From the NCBI RefSeq assembly GCF_006385135.1, contig NZ_CP041025.1, positions 1,767,501-1,831,500 on the forward strand: a stretch of 64,000 nt of DNA, given 5' to 3'. Numbering within the stretch: position 1 is the stretch's first letter; each line of letters begins with the position of its first letter. Shown piece by piece: positions 25,955-35,021 of this stretch. The notes under the pieces are model-generated. The model saw only the letters and a list, made by a program, of their open reading frames with translations, was not told the origin of the DNA and ran no database searches. A program made the translations under genes and the position numbers. This DNA comes from Paremcibacter congregatus. Lineage in GTDB: Bacteria; Pseudomonadota; Alphaproteobacteria; Sphingomonadales; Emcibacteraceae.

Positions 25955-26524
25955 TCATGAATAGCTTAAAGCGATGCCGGTAAAATAAACGTGACCATAG
26001 GCCAGGGCGATATAGAGAACGGCGGCGATAACGCCTACCTTGATATCGGCCCCGAGAGTGGTTGTTGCCGGTTTGACCCGGATCCCGTCGCGGCGGTTGA
26101 GCAAAATCATTTCAAGGGGCGCCCAAAGCGCCAGAATGCCGAACAAGGTCAGTGACCGACTGTCGCCATTGGCGAGGAGATGCGCTAACGCCCATAAGAA
26201 CACGCCGGTGAGCTGAGGGTGCCGGATCAGTCGCCGGATCCTGCAAGGAACCCGCGCAGCAACCAGGAGGTAAAGGGCGGGATACATCAAGATCACCGTG
26301 GCGAGATTGCCCCATTCCGGCGGGCTGTAGACAAAGGCCGTTTCGGTACCTCGCCACCCTAAAATGATGAGAAGGATGGACAAAAGAACACCGATGGAAA
26401 ATATACCTTTATAGATATTCTCCCCCAGTTGTTCGGCTACCTTCTGGCGATGCTTGGGCAAGGCTGCCGGAATTAAATGTAATAGGCCGAAAAACAAGGT
26501 GCCCGCAAATAAGTTTAACACCAC
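25955..26524 (-). CDS. NnrU family membrane protein
   Basis: A 189-residue protein with about five to six membrane segments (LFAGTLFFGLLHLIPA; GIFSIGVLLSILLIILGW; LATVILMYPALYLLVAA; VGVIAAVLYIALAYGHVYF). The family hallmark IRRLIRHPQLTGVFLWALAHLLANGD-like stretch marks NnrU, first described near nitrite/nitric oxide reductase genes and related to isoprenoid-modifying methyltransferases. No denitrification gene is nearby. It starts at one of two adjacent GTG codons (26524 or 26521) after GAGGAGA. Confidence 0.88.
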   Translation of the reverse strand: MVLNLFAGTLFFGLLHLIPAALPKHRQKVAEQLGENIYKGIFSIGVLLSILLIILGWRGTETAFVYSPPEWGNLATVILMYPALYLLVAARVPCRIRRLIRHPQLTGVFLWALAHLLANGDSRSLTLFGILALWAPLEMILLNRRDGIRVKPATTTLGADIKVGVIAAVLYIALAYGHVYFTGIALSYS

Positions 26525-26604
26525 TAATCTCCTCTTTTATCATTTCATGATGACGGTCCTATTACAGGACAGTACTTCCTGAGGTATGCTGTATTTATTG
26601 ATAT

Positions 26605-28290
26605 CTAGAACAAGCCCTGGACCAGTCCTTCTTCATCAACTTCAATTGAATTGGCAGCAGGAACCCGGGGCAGGCCCGGCATGGTCATGATGTCCCCGCA
26701 GACAACCAGCAGGAATTCGGCGCCGTTCGAAAGCCGAACTTCACGGATTGGAACGACATGGTCGGTCGGCACCCCTTTGAGATTGGGATCAGTGGAAAAA
26801 CTGTATTGGGTCTTGGCGATGCAAACCGGGTAATGTCCAAATCCCTGGTCCTGAAAGTGTTTGATCTGGTCCCGGATTTTTTTATCGGCAACAATCTCGC
26901 TGGCGCCATAGATTTCCTGGGCGACGGTCTGAATTTTGGTCCAGAGCGAGATGTCGTCATTATAAAGGGTGCGGAATGTGCTGTCTGTGCCATCCACCAG
27001 GTCAACAACATGTTGGGCGAGGGCGGTTGTGCCCGCCCCACCATTGGCCCAATGGGTAGCCTCTATGGCGCGAACCCCGAGCTTCTCGCATTCTTCGATA
27101 ACGCACTGAATTTCTGCGTCGGTATCCGTGGGAAAACGGTTTATGGCCACGACTTCCTTAACCCCAAATTTGCGCAGGTTTTCCACATGGCGCTTAAGGT
27201 TCGACAATCCCTTTTCCACAGCGGGGACATTTTCCGTGCCCAGATCTGCTTTGGCGACGCCGCCATGCATTTTTAATGCGCGAATGGTGGCGACGAGAAC
27301 CGCCGCGTGGGGCGCGAGACCCGCCTTGCGGCATTTGATGTCAAAAAATTTCTCCGCCCCGAGATCGGCGCCAAAACCTGCTTCCGTAATCACATAATCG
27401 GCCATTTTCAAGGCGGTTTTTGTGGCGATAACAGTGTTGCAGCCATGGGCGATATTGGCAAAGGGGCCGCCGTGAATGAAGGCTGGATTATGTTCCAGCG
27501 TTTGGACCAGATTTGGCATCATCGCGTCCTTAAGAAGCGCCGTCATCGGCCCGTCGGCCAAGATATCCCGGGCATATACCGCTGTACGATCCCGGGTGAA
27601 CCCGACGAGAATTTGTCCCAGACGCCGACGTAAATCTTTCAGGTCCGTGGCGAGACAAAAACAGGCCATAACCTCTGATGCCGGGGTAATGTCAAAACCG
27701 CCTTCCCGGGGATAGCCATTGGCGACGCCGCCCTGTGATGTGGTAATCTGCCGGAGAGAACGGTCATTCATATCCATGACCCGTCGCCAGGTGATGCGCC
27801 GGGTGTCAAGGCCGGTTGTGTTATCCCAATATATGTGATTGTCGATCATGGCCGCGAGCAAATTGTTGGCGGCGCTGATCGCATGGAAATCACCGGTGAA
27901 ATGCAGATTGATATCTTCCATCGGGATCACCTGGGCATGACCGCCACCGGCAGCCCCGCCTTTCATGCCAAAACAGGGCCCGAGGGATGGCTCGCGAATA
28001 CAAATCATGGCATTCTTGCCAATCTTGTTCAAACCATCCCCCAACCCGACTGTGGTTGTTGTCTTGCCTTCGCCGGCAGGTGTCGGTGTAATGGCGGTAA
28101 CCAGAATAAGCTTGCCGTCAGGCTTGTTTTGTAACGTTTCAATATGAGAAAGCTTTATTTTGGCTTTATCGTTGCCATAACGCACCACTTCTTTGGCCGG
28201 GATATCCAGTTTCAGGGCAATTTCTTCGATAGGCTGCGCAGTGGCCGCCCGGGCAATTTCGATGTCGGAAAGGGGTGCATGTGTGGTCAT
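26605..28290 (-). CDS. fhs: Formate-tetrahydrofolate ligase
   Basis: Makes 10-formyl-THF from formate, THF and ATP. The 561 residues contain the P-loop [60 protein letters not shown], and [20 protein letters not shown] with the monovalent-cation and folate sites. Length and motifs are standard for the tetrameric bacterial enzyme. It is divergent from the phosphonate cluster, with 312 bases between starts; an FNR-type box lies in that gap, 102 bases from its start. Confidence 0.97.
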   Translation of the reverse strand: MTTHAPLSDIEIARAATAQPIEEIALKLDIPAKEVVRYGNDKAKIKLSHIETLQNKPDGKLILVTAITPTPAGEGKTTTTVGLGDGLNKIGKNAMICIREPSLGPCFGMKGGAAGGGHAQVIPMEDINLHFTGDFHAISAANNLLAAMIDNHIYWDNTTGLDTRRITWRRVMDMNDRSLRQITTSQGGVANGYPREGGFDITPASEVMACFCLATDLKDLRRRLGQILVGFTRDRTAVYARDILADGPMTALLKDAMMPNLVQTLEHNPAFIHGGPFANIAHGCNTVIATKTALKMADYVITEAGFGADLGAEKFFDIKCRKAGLAPHAAVLVATIRALKMHGGVAKADLGTENVPAVEKGLSNLKRHVENLRKFGVKEVVAINRFPTDTDAEIQCVIEECEKLGVRAIEATHWANGGAGTTALAQHVVDLVDGTDSTFRTLYNDDISLWTKIQTVAQEIYGASEIVADKKIRDQIKHFQDQGFGHYPVCIAKTQYSFSTDPNLKGVPTDHVVPIREVRLSNGAEFLLVVCGDIMTMPGLPRVPAANSIEVDEEGLVQGLF

Positions 28291-28602
28291 TTTTTCTTAT
28301 CCCAAGTTTATTTTAATAGTTATTTTGAATGTCACTTATTTGCGTTGGTAAAGAGCCTAAGGCTTTTTGACCAAATTTACAAAAAAAACCATTGATGCGG
28401 ATCAATAAGTATTTTGCCCGGTAATATTACTATGATTAAGGCAAGGATATTTCTAAAATATTTCTGTGATGTTACGGTTACTTTATCGCTTATCGTACCT
28501 ATATAAGGCATAATATTAAAAAAATAGCGTCATTCTGGACCTGATTCCATAGCTGTTTGGCGGCTTGGCGCATAATTATGTGATATGAAGAGGAGCCCCC
28601 TT
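28291..28602. other. 312-base intergenic region between fhs and the phosphonate cluster
   Basis: No gene is visible. The region holds the divergent promoters. An FNR/FixK-type palindrome is at 28392-28405. A GAGGAG ribosome-binding site (28589-28594) lies eight bases before the pepM start. Confidence 0.6.
28392..28440 (+). promoter_or_regulatory. FNR/FixK-type box and class II promoter for pepM
   Basis: TTGATGCGGATCAA (28392-28405) is an exact match to the FNR-family consensus TTGAT-N4-ATCAA. If centred at -41.5, the -10 hexamer would begin at 28428, where TACTAT is found, giving a start near 28440 and a leader of about 160 bases. The geometry fits activation of the plus-strand phosphonate operon; the minus-strand spacing toward fhs gives no good -10. 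Regulation by oxygen or nitric oxide is inferred. Confidence 0.55.
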
Positions 28603-29904
28603 ATGGGTAAAAATGTTTATGTTGGCATGGCGGCGGATTTGTTGCATGAGGGTCACACAAATATTTTAAAAATTGCCGCTTCCCACGGCGATGTCACCGT
28701 CGGCGTTCTGACCGACAAGGCGATTGCATCTTATAAACGTCTTCCTTTTATGAATTATAATCAGCGTAAGGCTCTGGTTGAACAGATCAAGGGCGTGATG
28801 CGTGTTGTGCCCCAGGAAACGCTGGATTACGAGCCTAACTTGCGGGAATATCGCCCGGATATAGTGGTTCATGGCGACGACTGGAAAACCGGTGTGCAGA
28901 AAAAGGTGCGCCAGAAGGTGATTGATGTTCTGGCAGAATGGGGTGGAGAGTTGATTGAGCCCACATATACTGCTGGCATTTCTTCCACGTTACTTAATCA
29001 GGCCTTGAAAGAAATCGGTACGACCCCGGGGGTGCGGCTACAGGCGCTACGCCGTCTGATAGACGCCAAAAATGTGGTGCGGGTGATCGAGGCCCATAGC
29101 GGTCTTACAGCGCGAATAGTGGAAACGGCGGAAGCGGAATATAAGGGGAAAAAACGTCAGTTTGACGCCATGTGGTCCAGTAGCCTGACAGATTCCACCG
29201 CCCGTGGAAAACCGGACAACGAGGCGGTTGATATTTCGTCCCGCCTGGTGACGGTGAATGATATTTTCGAAGTAACAACGAAACCGATGATTTTTGACGG
29301 CGATACCGGCGGCCGGATCGAACATTTTCCCTATATGGTGCGGTCTCTGGAACGCACCGGGGTTTCGGCGGTTATTATTGAAGATAAAATTGGTTTGAAG
29401 CAAAATTCCCTGTATGGCACCGATGTGATGCAGACCCAGGATGATCCGGAAAATTTCTGTCAAAAGATCAAAGCCGGTAAGGCGGCCCAGGTCACCAAGG
29501 AATTTATGATTATCGCCCGGATTGAAAGTCTTATTCTGGAAAAGGGGATGGATGACGCCATTGCCCGGGCGCATGCCTATGTCAAGGCGGGGGCAGATGG
29601 TATCATGATCCACAGCCGTGAGAAGACACCGGATGAAATTCTCACCTTCTGTGAAATATTCAGAGCATCATATCCGGATGTGCCTTTGGTTGTTGTGCCG
29701 ACAAGTTTTAATGAAATCACGGATGAGGAATTGGGCCGGGCTGGGGTGAATGTCGTGATACACGCCAACCACCTGCTGCGTTCCGCCTATCCGGCGATGG
29801 TGAAAACCGCCAATTCCATTCTGGCCAATGACCGGTCTTTTGAAACAGATGAAATGTGTTTGCCGATCAAGGATATTTTGAATCTGATCCCGCAGAGGGT
29901 CTAA
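28603..29904 (+). CDS. pepM: Phosphoenolpyruvate mutase with N-terminal cytidylyltransferase domain
   Basis: A 433-residue two-domain protein. Residues 1-135 are a nucleotidyltransferase of the HxGH type (HEGH at 15-18; GISST at 125-129), like glycerol-phosphate cytidylyltransferases. Residues about 150-433 are a PEP mutase: [20 protein letters not shown] (Asp 232 and 234 for Mg) and the defining EDK-x5-NS motif ([10 protein letters not shown], 260-269), which separates PEP mutase from isocitrate-lyase relatives. The mutase forms the C-P bond of phosphonopyruvate; the other domain probably puts CMP on a downstream phosphonate. The ATG at 28603 is chosen over 28585 because it follows GAGGAG by eight bases. 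It begins a five-gene operon. Confidence 0.94.
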   Translation: MGKNVYVGMAADLLHEGHTNILKIAASHGDVTVGVLTDKAIASYKRLPFMNYNQRKALVEQIKGVMRVVPQETLDYEPNLREYRPDIVVHGDDWKTGVQKKVRQKVIDVLAEWGGELIEPTYTAGISSTLLNQALKEIGTTPGVRLQALRRLIDAKNVVRVIEAHSGLTARIVETAEAEYKGKKRQFDAMWSSSLTDSTARGKPDNEAVDISSRLVTVNDIFEVTTKPMIFDGDTGGRIEHFPYMVRSLERTGVSAVIIEDKIGLKQNSLYGTDVMQTQDDPENFCQKIKAGKAAQVTKEFMIIARIESLILEKGMDDAIARAHAYVKAGADGIMIHSREKTPDEILTFCEIFRASYPDVPLVVVPTSFNEITDEELGRAGVNVVIHANHLLRSAYPAMVKTANSILANDRSFETDEMCLPIKDILNLIPQRV

Positions 29905-31043
29905 TGGAACATACAATCCGGATCGCGCATCAGAACGCCTTTGCTGTCGTTGCAGACCACTTGCGGCAACTAGAGAATAATCATGTCCTGATTGTCGGCA
30001 GCGCAAGAAGCTGCCGCGATACCGGCATTATTGAGGCGCTCAGGCGTCATATGCCAGATCTTGTCATTGATCAGTTTGGTGATTTCAGCCCCAACCCTGA
30101 TTTTCAGGAAGTATGGCGGGGCTGCAGGATGCTTAAAAAGTCAGGTGCCGCCGCGGTGATCTCTCTTGGTGGCGGAACAGCCATGGACATTGCCAAAAGT
30201 ATGGTTGGCTTACATCAGCTTGATGAGCCCGCAGCCCGAACCGTCATTTGCAACGGCGGGCGTGATCTCTCAGCCTCTACTCTGAGCCATATAGCACTGC
30301 CAACAACGGCAGGCTCCGGTAGTGAAGCTACACATTTTGCCGTGGTATATCTTGACGGAATAAAATATTCTCTGGCTTCAGCTCATCTTATGCCGACCTT
30401 AAGCATTATTGACGGGACGCTTACCCGGGGAATGCCGCGCGCTTTGGCCGCGTCTTCGGCTATGGATGCGCTTTGTCAGGCTATAGAATCCTATTGGGCG
30501 GTTGCGGCGACCAAAGAAAGCATGTTGTACGCCACGCGGGCGATCGAACTTTTAAAGCTTTACATGTTGCCGGCTATCAATGACCAAACATCTGAAGCCC
30601 AGAACAGAATTGCGGAGGCGGCGTGTCTGGCGGGTCAGGCCATCAATATCACCAAGACGACGGCTGCACATGCCTTTTCATATTACCTGACCCACCAGCA
30701 CGGCATACCGCATGGGCATGCGGTAAGTTTCTGTTTGCCGGCAGTGGCGCGGGTTAATTATGAGGCGGAGGAAGATTTTCTGACACCCGGCGATCTACAG
30801 GCGCGGTTTCAGAAATTGTTTCAGTTGACGGGTGTTGCCACTCTTGATGAATTTACCCAGTGGTTTAAAAACCTGATGGGACAGATTGGGCTTGTCACTA
30901 ACCCGGAAATGATGGGTTTTGACTTTGATAAAGAGGAACAGGCCTTCTTAAGGTCCGTTAATCTGGAACGATTAAAAAACAATCCCGCCCCCTTGGATAT
31001 GAAGAAATTTATACAGTATTTTAAAGAAAACAGGCACAGGTGA
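29904..31043 (+). CDS. Iron-containing alcohol dehydrogenase, phosphonoacetaldehyde reductase type
   Basis: A 379-residue group III Fe-alcohol dehydrogenase. Motifs: the NAD-binding SLGGGTAMDIAKSMVG, ALPTTAGSGSEAT, the metal-site region SSAMDALCQAIESYW, HAFSYYLTHQHGIPHGHAVS with two metal His. In the usual family the residue four after the ligand Asp is His; here it is Gln, a feature I associate with phosphonoacetaldehyde reductases (PhpC-like). It would reduce phosphonoacetaldehyde to 2-hydroxyethylphosphonate. The ATG overlaps the pepM stop (TAATG) and the next gene begins three bases after its stop. No AEP transaminase is present, which favours the alcohol over the amine product. Confidence 0.85.
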   Translation: MEHTIRIAHQNAFAVVADHLRQLENNHVLIVGSARSCRDTGIIEALRRHMPDLVIDQFGDFSPNPDFQEVWRGCRMLKKSGAAAVISLGGGTAMDIAKSMVGLHQLDEPAARTVICNGGRDLSASTLSHIALPTTAGSGSEATHFAVVYLDGIKYSLASAHLMPTLSIIDGTLTRGMPRALAASSAMDALCQAIESYWAVAATKESMLYATRAIELLKLYMLPAINDQTSEAQNRIAEAACLAGQAINITKTTAAHAFSYYLTHQHGIPHGHAVSFCLPAVARVNYEAEEDFLTPGDLQARFQKLFQLTGVATLDEFTQWFKNLMGQIGLVTNPEMMGFDFDKEEQAFLRSVNLERLKNNPAPLDMKKFIQYFKENRHR

Positions 31044-31046
31044 GTA

Positions 31047-32198
31047 ATGATCAAACCCGAAGATTTTTACGGTGAAATGAACAAAAACGGCCTGGCTTAC
31101 TTCACCGGCGTCCCAGATTCTCTGCTGAAAAGCTTTTGCGCTTATGTCAGTGACTTTACCTTTGCCGGCAACCATGTCATTGCCGCCAATGAAGGTGGCG
31201 CGATAGGGCTTGCCATTGGTTATCACCTGGCCACTGGAAATACCCCTGTGGTGTATCTCCAGAATTCGGGCCTTGGCAATACCATCAACCCTTTGCTGTC
31301 ACTGGCTGACCAAAAGGTCTACGGCATTCCCATGGTGTTGCTGATTGGGTGGCGGGGGGAAATAACTCGCGACGGGCAGCAGTTAAAAGACGAACCACAA
31401 CACAAAAAGCAGGGGCAGGTGACAGAGGCGATGCTCACCGCCATGGGAATTTCTTATAAAATCATTGATGCCGATACCAAAGATTACCCGGCTATTTTGG
31501 CGGAAATGACGGTGGAAGCGAAGTCGTCTTCACAACCGGTGGCGTTGTTGGTGCGCAAAGGAACCTTCGCGCCCTATCATTTGCGCATGGGGGATACTCC
31601 GGAACAGAGCGGACTTAAGCGTCTCAGCCGGGAAAGGGCGATTGCCTTGCTGGTGGATAAAATGCCGGATGCATCGTTTGTCGTGTCGACCACGGGAATG
31701 GCGTCGCGTGAATTATATGAATTACGGTCGCAGAAGAAACAGGGGCACGAAAAAGACTTTCTGGTTGTTGGGGGCATGGGCCATGCCTCGCAAATCGCCT
31801 GCGAAATGTCCCGGCGCAGCGAGAAGCAGATTTACTGTCTGGATGGTGACGGAGCCTTTCTGATGCATATGGGGAGTACGGCGTTAAATGCCGCGGGGAA
31901 ATTTTGTCATATTGTGCTTAATAATCAGGTGCATGATTCAGTCGGCGGGCAGCCGACCGCGGCATCCGGTATAGATATACCGGCTATTGCCCTGGCTTGT
32001 GGTTATCAGGCGGCAGAAACTGTCGAAACAGAAGCGGATTTGATCCATGCCATGGACATGTTGGCTGATTTCAAGAAAAAAGGAAGTTGTCTTCTTGAAG
32101 TCAAGGTTATTCCAGGGGCGCGTAAAGACCTGGGGCGACCCGGTTTAAGCAGTCAGGAACTTAAGTCAAAGAATATGAAGTATCTTGGAAGTATTTGA
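31047..32198 (+). CDS. aepY: Phosphonopyruvate decarboxylase
   Basis: A 383-residue thiamine-diphosphate enzyme that decarboxylates phosphonopyruvate to phosphonoacetaldehyde, pulling the unfavourable mutase equilibrium forward. Features: YFTGVPDSLLKSFCAYV, IAANEGGAIGLAIGYHLATG with the catalytic Glu, YLQNSGLGNTINPLLSLAD, the TPP motif GDGAFLMHMGSTALN...LNNQ, and DSVGGQPTAASGIDIPAIA. Length and the VPDSLLK and NSGLGN stretches are typical of Ppd. Its place between the Fe-dehydrogenase and the lipid-type transferase matches pathway order. Confidence 0.95.
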   Translation: MIKPEDFYGEMNKNGLAYFTGVPDSLLKSFCAYVSDFTFAGNHVIAANEGGAIGLAIGYHLATGNTPVVYLQNSGLGNTINPLLSLADQKVYGIPMVLLIGWRGEITRDGQQLKDEPQHKKQGQVTEAMLTAMGISYKIIDADTKDYPAILAEMTVEAKSSSQPVALLVRKGTFAPYHLRMGDTPEQSGLKRLSRERAIALLVDKMPDASFVVSTTGMASRELYELRSQKKQGHEKDFLVVGGMGHASQIACEMSRRSEKQIYCLDGDGAFLMHMGSTALNAAGKFCHIVLNNQVHDSVGGQPTAASGIDIPAIALACGYQAAETVETEADLIHAMDMLADFKKKGSCLLEVKVIPGARKDLGRPGLSSQELKSKNMKYLGSI

Positions 32199-32258
32199 GC
32201 AGAAACAAAAAGTTTGCTAATTTTTGTGGTATAGTAAAGATTGAGAAGGGTCCCTGAA

Positions 32259-33404
32259 ATGGCTACCACCCGGATAATGGCGATTATAGAAAAAACCGAA
32301 TTTTCGGCCTGTAAAGTGGCGGGATTACCTCTGACTGATCGCTTGGTCAAAGGCTTTATTGCAGCGGGGATGACAGAAATTTATGTGATCGGGGAAATCA
32401 AAGGGGATCGCGAAGTCGTGGCCAACGAAAAGGCGGTCACCATACATGATGTGCGCAATGAGGAGGACATTCCTCATGAGGGGCGAACCGTGTTTCATAT
32501 TCGCGATAATATTGTTCTGCGCGACAGCCTGTTGTCGCAGGTGGCTACTGATCAGGGAACCGGGGCTTTCCGGTCTCCGGAAGGGAAACTTTTATTTACC
32601 ATTGGTCGATTGCTCGAACGTGAAACGTTACCTGATGTTGTACTTTCCAATGATGATTTTACTTTGTGTAGCACGTTGCAGGATGTGCGGGAGGCGGATC
32701 GACGCCTGTTCAGTTGGCTTTATAAGTCAACCGATGGCATTGTAACGGTCAAAATTGACCGGCCGTTGTCCCGTATTTTCAGTCGCTATTTCGCCCGCTT
32801 TGACATGACGCCCGCCTTTTATACCTATGTCAATGGTGTGCAAAGTCTGCTTATGCTGTGGTTTTTTCTGCATGGCGGAGACAATGCGCTGTTCCTCGGG
32901 TGCATGATGTACCAGGTTGTGGCGGTTTTTGATTGTGTTGATGGGGAAATCGCCCGGGCAAAGTTTCAGCAATCGACCGCCGGGGCGCGGCTGGATACCG
33001 GCATAGACATGCTCAGTAATATTTTGTTTATGGGGGGACTAAGTTATGCGCTCTGGGATATCCACGGAGACTCTTATGTGGCGCTGGGCAGTTATCTGCT
33101 GCTGTTGGCGCTGTTCGGGATTATGATGATGATCACGCTGCTGTATTTTGGCCCTAAAGGCGGTAGCTTTGATGTCCTGTCACTGGTCATTCGGGAAAAG
33201 CTGTTGGCATCAGAACGGTTGACGTCCGTCTTTACGGCGGTTAATTATATCATGAAACGGGATTTCTTCGCATTGGTCTTCGCCATTTTGGGGATGACCG
33301 GCCATGCATTGTTAATTCCTTATTCCCTGTTGGGTGGATTGATCGTCTGGAATCTCGCTATCTTGCTGAATGCCCGATCCATTCTCGACTATCGGTATAA
33401 CTGA
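32259..33404 (+). CDS. CDP-alcohol phosphatidyltransferase fused to a degenerate nucleotidyltransferase-like domain
   Basis: A 381-residue membrane protein. Residues 1-150 look like an NTP-transferase fold (VAGLPLTDRLVKGFIAAGMT; IYVIGE) but lack the GxGxR nucleotide loop, so this part is probably inactive. Residues about 185-380 are a CDP-alcohol phosphatidyltransferase with five to six membrane segments and the full motif DCVDGEIAR-x8-G-x3-D-x3-D (Asp 225, 228, 246, 250). The layout recalls bifunctional inositol-phosphate enzymes (IPCT/DIPPS). In this operon it would transfer a CMP-activated phosphonate to a lipid or other alcohol. The ATG at 32259 follows GAGAAGGG; an upstream TTG is not needed. 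Confidence 0.88.
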   Translation: MATTRIMAIIEKTEFSACKVAGLPLTDRLVKGFIAAGMTEIYVIGEIKGDREVVANEKAVTIHDVRNEEDIPHEGRTVFHIRDNIVLRDSLLSQVATDQGTGAFRSPEGKLLFTIGRLLERETLPDVVLSNDDFTLCSTLQDVREADRRLFSWLYKSTDGIVTVKIDRPLSRIFSRYFARFDMTPAFYTYVNGVQSLLMLWFFLHGGDNALFLGCMMYQVVAVFDCVDGEIARAKFQQSTAGARLDTGIDMLSNILFMGGLSYALWDIHGDSYVALGSYLLLLALFGIMMMITLLYFGPKGGSFDVLSLVIREKLLASERLTSVFTAVNYIMKRDFFALVFAILGMTGHALLIPYSLLGGLIVWNLAILLNARSILDYRYN

Positions 33405-33415
33405 GTAATCTGCAT

Positions 33416-34942
33416 ATGTCTGCTAAAGAGGCGCGTGATAAAAGTGACATTGTCCGCGGCGCCGGCCTGAATTTTTTGGGTTTTCTGGTGCGCTTGAGTT
33501 CACGATTGCCTTTCATCCTGCTGGTGGTGGCTCTGTTTGGCAACGCGCTTTACGGACGCTATATTTTCACCATAACCATTGTTGAACTCGCCGCGGCGCT
33601 TGCGGTTTTCGGTTTCAAAAATTCCCTGTTCAAATTTGTCATGGACATCAAATACTCCAATGGCCACACGACAGAGGAAATCATTGTCGCGGCGCTCTGT
33701 AGTGCGGTAACCGTCGGATTGCTGCTGGTGGGCGTCATCGTGGCCGGGGCTGACCTGTTGGCGCAGTTCTTTGATTACCCAGAGATGGTGACCGGCCTGC
33801 GCAGTATTGCCCCGGTTCTGCTGTTGATTGCAATTAATGAAATCCTGTTGGCCGGCACCCGTATATCCCGTAACATGAAATATGAAGTTGCGGCCAAAAG
33901 CTTTATTGAACCCTATGTGTTGTTGATCAGCATGCTGGTATTTTATTTTCTTGATTTTGGGGCGCCCGGGCTGCTTCTGGCTTATACTGTTTCGATCATG
34001 GCGTCTTTGGCAACATCCATATGCGGCTGTGCCAAACTCTATTCCCTGAGAAATTTTATCACCGCCCGGCCACGGTTTTACATCATCAAGGCGATGTTTA
34101 AATTTTCGGCACCCACAGCTTTTCACGATCTGGCGTTGCTGGTGTTTATGCGTCTTGATGTGTTTATTGTTAAATATTTTTTCTCGGAATCCATCCTTGG
34201 TATTTACGATATCGCTCAGCAGATCACCACGTCAGTGGAAAAAATTTATCAAAGTTTTTATCCCATTCTTGCCCCTGTTATGGCCAAGAATCTGGTGGAA
34301 AAGGATTATGCCGTTGTTGAACGGCAGATGGTTATGGTCAGCCGCTGGACCTTGATGGTGCAATGTGTGTTGGTGGTGCTGGCGGTCTTTTACGGGACGG
34401 CCTTCATGACCATGATTGCCGATACCGGAACCAGCCCGGAGACCTTGGCCGCGGGGGGAGTTGTGTTGCTTTTCCTGATGATGGGGCAGACCATAAATGG
34501 CGGCTTTGGTATGACAGATATGCCTCTTCTTTACCGCTTTCCCATCTTCAATCCGATCATTTCCTTGATGATGGTTGTCCTTTATGCCTCAATAGCCTGG
34601 GGTTTCGTCCAGATATTGAAGTTTGACATGAAAGGCGTGGCCATTGCGTTGTGTTGTACGTACTTTATTATGAATCTGGCGCGGGTGATTGTCGTACGGC
34701 GGCTTATGGGCATTAATATGCTGCAAATGAGCCTGTTGCGGGTGGTGATTGCCGCAATTGGCAGCGTGGCAATCTTTCAGGCGATCACGCATATCGTGCC
34801 GGTCAATCTTCTGAGTGGTTCAGGTATCGCCTTGGGCGCGCCTTTACTGGTGGTGATTTATGGCGCGTCGGTCATGGGATTTTGCATGACCCCGGGGGAT
34901 AAGAAAAAACTTTTAGGCCGCTTTAAACGGAAAGACGTTTAG
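33416..34942 (+). CDS. Wzx-like flippase (oligosaccharide/lipid-linked exporter, MOP superfamily)
   Basis: A 508-residue membrane protein with 12-14 predicted helices and the N-terminal pattern of polysaccharide flippases (GAGLNFLGFLVRLSSRLPFI; NALYGRYIFTITIVELAAAL; FGFKNSLFKFVMD). These proteins flip lipid-linked glycans or related amphiphiles across the inner membrane. As last gene of the phosphonate operon, 11 bases after the transferase, it is the likely exporter of the phosphonate-decorated product. The substrate cannot be read from sequence. The gene ends 79 bases before a separate membrane operon. Confidence 0.85.
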   Translation: MSAKEARDKSDIVRGAGLNFLGFLVRLSSRLPFILLVVALFGNALYGRYIFTITIVELAAALAVFGFKNSLFKFVMDIKYSNGHTTEEIIVAALCSAVTVGLLLVGVIVAGADLLAQFFDYPEMVTGLRSIAPVLLLIAINEILLAGTRISRNMKYEVAAKSFIEPYVLLISMLVFYFLDFGAPGLLLAYTVSIMASLATSICGCAKLYSLRNFITARPRFYIIKAMFKFSAPTAFHDLALLVFMRLDVFIVKYFFSESILGIYDIAQQITTSVEKIYQSFYPILAPVMAKNLVEKDYAVVERQMVMVSRWTLMVQCVLVVLAVFYGTAFMTMIADTGTSPETLAAGGVVLLFLMMGQTINGGFGMTDMPLLYRFPIFNPIISLMMVVLYASIAWGFVQILKFDMKGVAIALCCTYFIMNLARVIVVRRLMGINMLQMSLLRVVIAAIGSVAIFQAITHIVPVNLLSGSGIALGAPLLVVIYGASVMGFCMTPGDKKKLLGRFKRKDV

Positions 34943-35021
34943 GGGCGCGCGGGCGTGAATTCCCCTTGATATTCCTTAAATCAAATACTACTCTTCTTGC
35001 CTGAGATTAGGTAAATATAAA

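Noticed and set aside
28291-28391. Control of fhs by the FNR-type box
   Set aside because: On the minus strand no reasonable -10 hexamer falls at the class II distance; the plus strand fits far better.
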